Assembly (NCBI RefSeq): GCF_018873765.1
Contig: NC_057918.1
Coordinates: 12,842,862-12,906,861, forward strand
Direction of reading: 5' to 3'
Length of the DNA: 64,000 nt
From: Telopea speciosissima
Lineage: Eukaryota > Streptophyta > Magnoliopsida > Proteales > Proteaceae
Position 1 is the first letter of the stretch; every line of letters begins with the position of its first letter. This document shows positions 24,301 through 34,874 of the stretch, piece by piece. The position numbers and the translations under genes are program-made. The notes below the pieces were generated by a model. It was not told the DNA's origin, made no database searches, and saw nothing but the letters and a program-made list of their open reading frames with translations.

Positions 24301-24359
24301 ACCCCTAGTGCAGGGAGACAAGGTGATCATTGTGCCCACCCCCATATGCCTGAACACAG
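21321..24359. other. Spacer between the inverted-duplication arms
   Basis: No gene is recognised. It holds scattered short frames, C-runs and G-runs near 23205 and 23372, two members of a dispersed motif family (23070-23110, 23985-24035), and a MITE at 24037-24308. An 81-codon open frame at 22856-23101 resembles nothing I know. Confidence 0.45.
24037..24308. repeat. MITE of the agggctataaa / ggatcggat type
   Basis: The ends tagggctataaaaggatcgg and ccgaaat...tttatttataccccta are imperfect inverted repeats. The interior repeats tatccg, cggata and aaacggatacgg several times. No coding capacity. Confidence 0.6.
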
Positions 24360-24995
24360 GCTACGCTGCAGCACAGATAACAGCTCCCCCATTTTTATAT
24401 CTTTTCCTTCTAGAATTAACTGAAAAAGAAGAAGATAACCACAAGCAATATTTGAAACAAATTAAGACAACTACTAACCAAAACATGACCAATAAATCCC
24501 AATGGCGTGGGGTGAAGGGGGCGGTGGAGAGGGATGGGCACTTGGCTTTAGCACCAAAGAGCATGATCAGAATGATGAGGATGTAGGCAAAAGAAGGGGC
24601 AAAAGCTAGCTAGAGTTGAAAGTTGTTGGAAAATCAACAAATCAGATCTTTTTAAATGAGATTCTATTTTGAATAGAGGAGAGAGAGAGAGAGAGAGGGA
24701 AGGAAACGAAAAAGCCTTCTTCTTCGATTCGATTCGATTCTTGTTCAAAGTTAGGCAATATTGCATAGGATGAGTGAGTGAGTTTGTGCAATATTGCGTT
24801 GTTTGGGGAGGATTTATAGGCTTTGGGTTAATTGGGCTGCCGGTGCTGCTCACATCATCCATACATAGCTTGTCCCTTTCGCATTTCAATTTTTATTGTT
24901 ATCTCTATCCATCCTTCTTAATTAATCATACCTTGTGGGACCTTTGTTCCGGTTTTCAAACTTGAAAAGAGAACTACTACTCCCAAATTACCATC

Positions 24996-26112
24996 TCTCC
25001 TCCATTTATTGCAGGTTCTTTCCTCCTAGCATTGTTCTATGTAACAATTTTTTTTTACTGCTAGATTGAGGGATGATGAACAGAAAGAAGTGTTTATTTT
25101 GTTTAATTTTTAATTCATTTTATTGTGTATATGATAATATAATGGGATGTTGTTAATTATCCTTAGGTTTTCACTTAAAATGGTTTTCGACTAGGGATCA
25201 AACTAGTTCACACAATCGTCAGACTATGTGTTTTTCATAATGGTGATTCTAAGACACAAGTGTGCGTGCACATATGATGTGTGTATTATATAAGATTACT
25301 TAAGAGCCTTGCATATGTTACGGTAGGTTGATAAGAATCAAGATTCTCATTAGTAGAGTTCGATTGGTTCCTTGACTTGAGAGGTCTTTGTCATTGTGGT
25401 TACGCATAATGGACTCTTGTGCACCAATGGTTGCTATTAGTATCCTGAGTTTATGATGTTTGACCATGAACGAGAGAGACACTTAACAGTCAACACAGAA
25501 TCTACTGCTTTTCTGGAGAATATCGAGGAGAGACAATGATTGTGTATGATTTAGTGGACATCTAGATCCGATAATGGTTTTTTAAAATTAATATTATTTT
25601 ATGAGAAAAAGAACGTCACTTGATCGTGCAATGCATGCCGCTCCTATGCCCTACCATAGGGGTGTATGAAATGACCGTCACACTCCCTTGAACCTCGAAA
25701 ATGATCAAAAATGTGACGGTCATTTTGTACACCCCTGTGTCTGGGCATATGGACGAAGTGTCTAACGTGACCTAGTGGCGTTCGATCATTTAACACAAAT
25801 TTTCAAAAAAAAATAAAGAAAGTTATCATTAGAGGAAAAAAAATGAGACTGGACTGATAGGATATATCTTGAATGGTCAATAGTTCAATCATTTAACAGA
25901 CGCATGGGAATTGAATATTCCTATTGAAGAGTTGAAGTGGGGTATAAAAAATGAGACGAGACTGATTGAACCGATTGAAATCGATTATATTTTTGGCCTT
26001 TATAAACATTAGAAGATCGAAGCTGAGCGAATCAATCAAAATGTCGTTTGGATCGAAAACTTTAAAAAAAAATTCATAAATTCAATATTACTTTTTAGGC
26101 TTTTTCTTTTCC
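24996..26112. other. Intergenic DNA inside the right arm
   Basis: No gene seen. A short hairpin (aggggtgtatgaaatgaccg at 25658, mirrored by cggtcattttgtacacccct to 25735) encloses about 40 bp and looks like a very small MITE. Confidence 0.45.
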
Positions 26113-26240
26113 TAAAAGGCATATCGAGTGTGTGAGGCTCCCTCCATTACGGGGGACTGGAGAGGGTCATAATGTACGCATGCAATCTGATCCTGTTTTA
26201 CAGAAAGGCTATTTACTTACTCAAACCCATAACTATTTGG
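26113..26240 (+). mobile_element. Au-type SINE, diverged copy
   Basis: The order gtgtgaggctccctcc, then ggagagggtcataatgtacg, then agaaaggctatttacttact and caaacccataac, parallels the SINE at 3835-3975. It is strongly diverged and its tail is not clear. Confidence 0.65.
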
Positions 26241-26428
26241 TGACAATGGATTATCAAAAAATGTTATTATCTTGCATATTTTTCCAGCAAACATCTAAAA
26301 TTATATTATATATAAAATAAAATTTTCCTCCATCAATAAAGGACTGTTCACCCACCATCCTATGGTTCACAATCCCGTACTTGGGTTTTCGATTTTTTGT
26401 ATGTTCCAAAATACTCTCTTGATACTCA

Positions 26429-28200
26429 TGTTAGATAGATTGTAATAAATGAGAGATTAAATAAATAATTTGTTATTTTGGGAAAAATGCTTTAGTCCCA
26501 CATCGGAAAACTACAAAAGTTATAAATGGTATTTATTATATTACCTTCTTTATCTCTTGAATTAAATCGAAAAAGGGAGACATTCTACAGTGTATATGCG
26601 AGGACGGCGTAGCCGTCCGCACAACTTGAGTATGCTAGTGCAATTGGAAGCCTAATGTACGCAATGCATTGTACAAGACCCGATATAGCTTTTCTTTGTT
26701 TGTAAACTTTCGAGATACACTAGTAATCCTAGTGTGGATCACCGGAAAGCCATTGGTCGAGTTTTTGGATATCTTAAGAAGACTATGAACTTTGGTTTAT
26801 TTTATAGAAATTTTCCAGTTGTTTAGAGGGATACTCGGATGCTAGTTGGATCACGAGAGGTGATAATAAGTCCACATCTCGGATGGATTTTCACACTAGC
26901 TAGTGGAGCCATATCTTGGGCTTCAAAGAAGCAAACTTGTATCTCACATTCAACCATGGAGTCTGAATTTATAGCTTTGGGAGCAAGGGAAAAGAAGCGA
27001 GAATGGCTTAGAAATATGTTCTTGGATATAGAGTTGTGGCCACAACCGATGCCACTATTTTCTGTCTTGTGATAATGAAGCCACTATGTCTAATGCTTAT
27101 AGTAAGATCTATAATGGAAAGTCTAGACATATAAGCTTAAGACATGAATATGTTAGACAATTGATCCGAGATGGTATAGTTACCATTACGTATGTAAAGT
27201 CTAACAATAATTTAGCGGATCCTTTTATAAAAGCCTACCTAGGGAGCTTGTAGAAGGTACATCCAAAGGAATGGGGCTGAAACCCTTATAGTCACCAGTA
27301 GGGGAACCCAACCTTATGAATAAGGTTTAATGGGTAATAACTAGCTCTTTGTTAAGTGATTGTAAAAACATTGAAATTAATAGCCCAAAAAGTATCATTG
27401 TTAAGCGTTATGAGTTGAGGGTAACTTCTATGAAGTTTTAATAAGGTTTTTGTAAAGTAAGAGTATCTACAATAACAGAGATACTAAAGAAAAACCTACC
27501 TATATGAATACCTGATATGGTGCCGTTTCTAAACAAGAATTTAGGGTTTATTCTTGCAAGTATTCATGAATTCGGGATAGAGCACAAGGCCGTAAGAGTG
27601 CTATTATGTTATAAGTTTTGACATAGAATCAATCATAGTTGTGTGTGTGGTATTTCTGGTTTTAATACTTGTAAGAATTGATTTAATGCTAAGTCAACCA
27701 CATTCTACGTTACGACTAAATACTTACTCTAATTAAAGGTTTAATGCCAAGCCAACCTTTTCGTATACATAACTATGTAGTTAGAGATATTAAGATGTTT
27801 ATTACAATCTAGTGGGGATTGTTAGATAGATTGTAATAAATGAGAGATTAAATAAATAATTTGTTATTTTGGGAAAAATGCTTTAATCCACATCGGAAAA
27901 CTACAAAATTTATAAATGGTATTTATTATATTACCTTCTTTATCTCTTGAATTAAATCGAAAAAGGTAGACATTCTACAGTGTATATGCGAGACGGCGTA
28001 GTCCGTCCACACTGCCGCACACGCGCGGCGTGGGCGATGGGGCAGAGGCGTTAGTGGCGTCGATCCGTCGTGTTTTTAAATGATGACCCGTGAAGATCTG
28101 GTCTTACCCATTCTTGTTCTCTCCCACCCCTCGAATCGCCCAGTTTCTTTCTTCTTTTCCACCCATTCTTGTTCTCTCCCACCTCTGGTGAGATCCCATT
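26429..28200 (+). mobile_element. Deleted copia derivative with two LTR-like ends
   Basis: About 190 bp starting tgttagatagattgtaataa occurs at 26429 and again at 27820, nearly identical through the tctacagtgtatatgcgag region. The second copy follows a polypurine tract (agtgggga at 27811-27818). Between them the plus strand reads the copia reverse transcriptase/RNase H tail with stops: [37 protein letters not shown] and [17 protein letters not shown]. The first LTR runs straight into this coding tail, so gag, protease, integrase and most of RT are deleted. The 3' limit of the second LTR is uncertain. Confidence 0.75.
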
Positions 28201-29442
28201 TACCGTGGGTGGAGGAAACTCGACCTATAATTATCTTTATTAAAAGATAAAATATATTATTTTAAACAAATAAAAAATAAAATTACAAATTATTTGACAC
28301 CTTGAGACGTATGAATAAGAAAATCCCTATATAAATTCCATCGATTAGGACTTGTATATCTTTATGCTTTTTACCTTTGCAATTGCATGTGGACATGCAG
28401 CATGGAGCATGCCTCATGCATGATTATACCTACATCGTTCTAACGGATCAATTTAATAGAGAGACAGGTAGGGGCAAAATGACCACCATACCCACTGCCC
28501 GAGCACCTTTTCGGATGGGGTAGGATGATCATTTTACCCCCTCCCTATGTGAGGTTGCACGTTGGCCGCACTGACAGCGGCAGCAGAGGATCACGATCCT
28601 ACCTTGCCTTCTTGTTGTGTTGTGATTAGAATTTGCTTGTTTGGTTAGTATGATAATTAAGACATGTGGTAATTGAAGGAAGAGAAAATATATGTTTGTC
28701 CTTAGCTCCTACACCTTTTAGATACTGTATTATTTAATAAATGAGAGGACAAAATAAGCACTAATAAATAATGGGATTTATGAGGCTGATGTGGACAAGA
28801 TAAAAAGTTGTCTTAAATGTTGATTCCGCCTGTGGAAGTGGGAGGGAGGATTCCCATAAGATGGACAGCGTGGAACACTGTGTACTGCTTGTCTGCTAGC
28901 CCTGCATATTAACTTAATTAATAAGGTTTTAGGAAGAAAAAATAACCTTAATACTGAGATGTTGTAGGCTTTAGAGCCGGCAAAGTGGTTTTCTAAAACC
29001 ATTTACCATCCAATCACCATTATCATCTCTATCCTCACTAACAAACTTCTTCAGGAATAGAAAATTAGCACTAGAAAAGATGAGGAGAAAGAGCTCTACA
29101 TTCACATAGCCTTTCATCACATGGGACAAAGGAGAGAAAGCAAAAGGAGACCATAACATACCTAATTTGTCATCCTAGTGCGCATGTGTGTGTCAATAGA
29201 TAGTCCCTACCAAAAAAAAAAAAAAAAAATATCAATAATCTATCAATTCAAATATATATCTAGTTAAATAATAAAAAAAATTAAGTAATTAATGATCTTG
29301 ATGGTTCTTAAAAACTCAATATGTTGTACAGAATGAGGAAAAGAATTAAAACAATTGAGGGATGTAGATTGAAAGTGAATCATATCCGAGGGGTGGGGAT
29401 GGGGGGGGGGGGAATGGTAGGTCTGGGTAACTAGGTTACACA

Positions 29443-30162
29443 TATGGGTGTCAATTGGTTGGGCCTCAAAGTGCTTAAAGCCTGCATCGTGATCGTCGGT
29501 TTAAGTATTTAGGCTCGGCTTGGTTGGGTTAGATCGGGTTTTGGGTTATAATCGGGCCTTAACTGGACTGTGGGCATGTTTAACTCTAAATAGGCCTTTA
29601 TCGGGTCTTACCAGATTAAGAATAATAGAATAAATAACTTATATTTTTCTTCCTCGTTTCTTAGGTTTATTAGTTTTTGATCAATAGTGAAAAAAAAATT
29701 CTAATCATGTGATCCTCAAAATATGGGTAAATAAGTTAATCAAGATATCAATTAAAATCCAATGTCTTCTGGGCATACTCATGCTACATGAGATCAAGTT
29801 ACTACATCAGTTTTGATATGAGAGTGAAACCATATTATAACATATATGTGTGTATTAATAATCTAATCCATTGACCAAAAGCTGAAAATTCTCAAAACCC
29901 AAATTAAGTTAAAACCTAATCAATCATCTAAATTCCAAACACAATACTAAAATTTATAAATATTTAGTTTACACGATTTTAAAATCAACAAATAGGTCGG
30001 GTTAAGATAAGGTAGCATTCAGTTAGTCCGATCAGATCCCCAACGGACTAGGACCCCACATTGGGACCGCCAAATTACTAAACGTGTTGGACCAGGCCAG
30101 GATTTAGTCGGGCAAGCTCAACCAGTTATGTCTTGCCGGACTTGGAATTGATACCCCTAGAC
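29443..30162. mobile_element. MITE of the gggtgtcaattgg type (hAT-like)
   Basis: Its ends tatgggtgtcaattgg and ggaattgatacccct are imperfect inverted repeats of the same class as the element at 16559. It is present only in the right arm; at the mirrored point in the left arm (about 18670) the flanking sequence is continuous. The target duplication is weak (about 5 of 8 bases). Confidence 0.6.
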
Positions 30163-30856
30163 TTATACAAATCAGATATGCATATGAATAATTGAAAATA
30201 ATCCGGATTCAAATCACATCCATATCCGTTTAGGGATATTTGTATTCAGATCCTCTTAAATGCAGTAATTAATTAACACTGATGGTGCTGGACTACTGGC
30301 AATCACGAGAGGGGTGAAGTGCTTTGGCTGACTACTCTATTTTGAGTTTCAGACCCTAGTGTGCCCAACCATAAGGTCAAGAGCAGAGCCTGGTAACCGT
30401 AATGGTCCCATAGTTCCCATACTCCTAGTCCTACGCCTGTAAAGAATACCTTCGATATCCTCTTCTCTTCCCTTTTATTAATAAAGTCTGCAACACTAGG
30501 AAGTCCTAACTCTTTGTCCTTCCACCAATTCTTTTCTTTTCACCCTTTTTATCTTTCTGGTATTCAGTAGACAATCACTACTACTCCTTCTATGGGGTTT
30601 AGGTCCTTTCTTTCTTTAACTCTATTTTCTAAAGCAAATTGGTAAACCAACAAACACTTTTGGTTGGAATTTATTCGCCAACATCATCACTGCATCGTCA
30701 CCCTCCCTCCTTCACTCACAGTCTCACACCCTCTGCCTTTGAACTTCAGAGATTACTAGAGTGTTGAACAGAAGAAACTCAAGGGATTGAAGGGCTTATA
30801 GTTCATTCGTTCTCTCATTTTCATGGTCGTGGCTTTGTTTCTGGTTCAATCAAATT

Positions 30857-33800
30857 ATGGAAGAAACGGAAGACTCCAAATCTAGCAAGACCTGCACTTC
30901 TGAGCCTTGGAGTTGCAGAGGGAGGACTCAACCTCACCAGCGTCGGCATCAACTTCCCCTGCTTCCTCATTCCTTTCACAACGTGTTTGGGTACCATGAC
31001 CGTTACCAAAACTCTCCAGCTCTTCTTCCTTTACCTCCTCTCATACCTCTGCAACTACCTGCAATTTCACCGCCAACCCAAACCCAGAAGTTTAGATCAA
31101 GAACCCATATGCCAAAAAATGCATGGAAGCAGAAAGAACCTATCTGCACCAGCTCCTCCGATACCCAGGTCTCAGCTTCACAAGGTAAGTATTCGTCTTC
31201 TATTCTATCCCCCCCCCCCCCCCCACCACTTTTTACTTCCTCTGTTCTTCAGTAATTTTAATCGCCTGTGACTGTTCATCTTAAAATACTGGTATGAGTT
31301 TATACATTAACGGATACAGGACAAGAAACTCTCTTTCGAGGAAAAAAACACATGCCGGAATCTTCTAATATTGGCCCAAGAACTTACTGCAACAGAGATG
31401 GAGGTCTCTTTTTTTTTTAGGTATCTTTTGCTAGGGGGGGCTGGGAGTGAGGATTTTTCTTCCTCCAGGAATAACCAATCATTTTTTTTCCTTGCAAAAC
31501 CGTTTAACCATTCTGATGAATGTTAAACTTAGGAGAATCTAACTACCAACAATAAGATTTCTGGTTGCTCCAACTTCAGATTAAGCACACGTACTTCCCG
31601 TTTAGTTCCTTGTGTTCTACATCCAATATAGGATCGATTCTGTGTGTAACTTTTCCTTATTTTTTTGGGGGGGGTCTGGTTTAGCAGAGCAAGAAGGGCT
31701 TCAACAGAAACAAAGCTCGCCAACCAGAGGAGAAGATAAAAGGGGAGAAACTGCTGCTACTCAGGAGGCGCTCGTAGCACCGAAAAGACCAGATTCTGGT
31801 GGGCTAGAAGGTTCTTTGATACCTCTCCTTGCTAACCATTTTCTTGTCCAATTTGATTCCTCTCAAAAGATTTTCCATTATGATGTCGAGATCTCTCCAC
31901 ATCCTTCCAAGGAAATCGCAAGAATGATCAAGCAGAAACTTGTACAGGACCACTCAGCCGCATTCTCCAATGTTCAAACAGCCTTTGATGGCAGGAAGAA
32001 CATCTATAGCCCTGTGAAATTCCAAAACGACAAGCTTGAATTCTACATTAGCCTCCCAATCCCCATGGCGAAATCCATTTGGCCATCAAATGAAATCAGT
32101 AATACAACAGAGAAACACCATGAACTTAAACTTTTCCGAGTAAACATCAGGCTTGTTTCAAAGCTGGATGGGAAGGAATTGAGCTGCTACCTGAGCAAGG
32201 AGGGTGAGGATTGGGCTCCTCTTCCTCAGGAATATCTCCATGCATTGGATATTGTCCTCCGGCAGGGCCCAATTGAGAAATGCATACCAGTTGGTAGGTC
32301 ACTGTATTCAGGTTCAATGGGTGGAACTAAAGATATTGGAGGGGGAGCAGTTGGGTTAAGAGGGTTCTTCCAGAGCCTAAGACCAACTCAACAGGGTCTG
32401 GCCCTCAATGTGGATTTCTCTGTGACAGCTTTTCACGAGAGTATTGGCATAATTCAGTATTTGCAGAAGCGGCTTGAGTCCCTAAAAGATCTTTCTCAGA
32501 GGAAAACTAGGGGTTTAGTTGGGGAAGAGAAAAAAGAAGTGGAGAAGGCCTTGAAGAACATTAGAGTATTTGTATGCCATAGAGAAACTGATCAGAGGTA
32601 CAGAGTGCATAGCTTAACCAACGAAGCAACTGAGAATCTCTGGTTTAAGGACAGAGATGGGAAAGATCTGAGATTGGTTGATTACTTCAAGGATTACTAC
32701 AACTTTGATATACAGTTCAGGAACTTGCCATGCTTGCAGATTAGCAAGAGCAAACCATGTTATCTCCCTATGGAGCTATGTGTGGTGTGTGAAGGTCAGA
32801 AATATCTTGGGAAGCTTTCTGATGATCAGACAGCAAAAATCCTTAAGATGGGATGCCAGAGACCAAGGGAACGAAAAGCCATTATTGACCGGGTCATGGG
32901 AGGGACATTTGGACCAACAAGGTAACTACATAAATTTCTCAAATGGGTTTACCTACCAAATCAGGAAATATTTTTCATTTGTGTTATTTTCTGATATCTT
33001 TTTGTTTAAATATTATATTCTTTATATAATTAGGATCAGCTGAGTTGCTTATAAGTAACAAGCTTTCTTTTTTATTTTGACAGCAGTGAGCATGGAAGAG
33101 AATTCAAGCTCCATGTTTCAAGAGAAATGACCAGATTGAATGGCAGAGTACTTCAACCACCCAAGCTGAAGCTTGGGGACAATGGCCATATAACTAATCT
33201 AGTTCCTTCCCGCCATGACAGGCAATGGAACCTTCTTGATAGTCATGTCTTTGAAGGTACTCGAATAGAAAGGTGGGCATTAATAAGTTTCGGTGGCACT
33301 CCTGATCAGAGGTCTAATATTCCAAGATTCATGGACCAACTATCTCAGAGGTGTGAGCAATTGGGTATCTATCTTAATAAGAATACTCTTATTAGGCCCC
33401 AGTTTGAACCAATCCAAGTTCTCAACAATGTTACTTTGTTGGAATCCAAGCTCAAAAAGATCCACAGAGCTTCATCAAGGAACCTCCAATTGCTAATATG
33501 TGTAATGGAGAGAAAGCACAAAGGGTATGCAGATTTGAAACGAATTGCTGAGACTGGTGTTGGGGTTGTGACTCAATGTTGCTTATACCCCAATCTTGCC
33601 AAGCTGGGCTCTCAGTTTCTAGCAAACTTAGCTCTCAAAATCAATGCCAAGGTTGGAGGCTGTACAGTGGCTTTATACAATTCATTACCTTCTGAAGTAC
33701 CAAGGTTGTTTGAGCTTGATGATCCTGCAATCTTCATGGGTGCTGATGTTACCCACCCACACCCACTTGATGATTCCAGCCCCTCCATTGCAGCAGTTGT

Positions 33801-34545
33801 GGGCAGCATGAATTGGCCTGCCGCAAACAAGTACATATCGAGGATGAGATCACAAACCCATAGACAAGAAATCATCCAGGACCTTGGTGAGATGGTGGCA
33901 GAATTACTGGAAGATTTCTACCAGGAAGTGAACAAGCTACCTAAGAGAATTATCTTCTTTAGAGATGGGGTGAGTGAGACCCAATTCTACAAGGTTCTTC
34001 AAGAGGAATTACGGGCCATAAGGGTGGCCTGTTCTAGGTTCCCTACTTACAAGCCTGCTATTACTTTCATGGTAGTTCAGAAGAGGCACCACACAAGGCT
34101 ATTCCCATTCAAAAGTGATCCATCTTTTGCCGGAGGCGACGTCTTGGACGAGAACATACCACCAGGGACTGTTGTGGATACTGTAATTACGCACCCAAGG
34201 GAGTTTGATTTCTACCTTTGTAGCCATTGGGGGGTGAAAGGTACAAGCAGGCCAACCCATTACCATGTCTTATGGGATGAGAGTAGGTTCACCTCTGATG
34301 AACTACAAAAGCTAGTACATAATCTCTGCTATACTTTCGTAAGGTGCACCAAGCCAGTTTCTTTGGTACCTCCAGCTTATTATGCCCACCTAGCTGCATA
34401 CAGAGGTAGGCTTTATCTTGAGAGGTCAGACTCACCATCAATTGCTAAAAACACTGCTGCTACACTCTCCAGATCTGGCCCTCCCAAGGCAACACCCTTG
34501 CCAAAACTAAATGATAACGTTAGGAAGCTCATGTTCTATTGCTGA
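30857..34545 (+). CDS. AGO7: ARGONAUTE7 (ZIPPY), tasiRNA pathway slicer
   Basis: Exons are 30857-31184, 31685-32921 and 33084-34545, about 1008 aa (Arabidopsis AGO7 is 990). AGO7 binds miR390 and cleaves TAS3 transcripts to start tasi-ARF production, which controls leaf polarity and phase change; it acts in cytoplasmic siRNA bodies. Visible parts: a Pro/Leu-rich N-terminal extension (1-140), N domain (about 144-300, starting LEGSLIPLLANHFLVQFD), PAZ (about 355-485), MID, and PIWI (about 710-985). The DEDH tetrad is intact: D743 (GADVTHPH), E784 (HRQE), D816 (FFRDGVSE), H957 (YYAHLAAYRGR). The C-terminus KLMFYC and the GGGAVGLRGFFQSLR region are AGO7 hallmarks, which sets it apart from AGO1, AGO2 and AGO4. 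Both introns (31185-31684, 32922-33083) end in tandem NAGNAG acceptors. It lies in the right arm of the inverted duplication. Confidence 0.96.
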
Positions 34546-34874
34546 TCATATATAATACTTGTTGAGAGATCTCCTCATCTTCCTGAAAGAGGTTCTTTGT
34601 TTTCAGTACAAATTAATACAGAAAACTAGTTCATCCTTCATTCTCTTTTGTATATATGTATGGGAAACAACAATGACTGACTATGAGGGTGTTGTGTTTG
34701 TGTTTTGAACTCTGACCATTTCTATTGTTGCATGGAAGAAATTCCCAAGAAAAAGACTAATTAAAGAGCACTACTGTTCCCCTTTTATATTACTCAGGAA
34801 AATAATAAAAAGCTTTAAAGTAAGGTTCCTGACTTAGCTTTTAGTAAACTGTACTGGGTTACTGGAGGACGTAA

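Noticed and set aside
21148-24564. Conserved RHWDLLV-like peptide in both inner arms as a small coding gene
   Set aside because: The similarity is explained by the nucleotide-level inverted duplication; reading frames around it are not conserved and stops differ between arms.
26429-28200. Calling an exact target duplication for the copia derivative
   Set aside because: The 3' end of the second LTR could not be fixed, and no convincing 5-bp match to the left flank (actca) was found.
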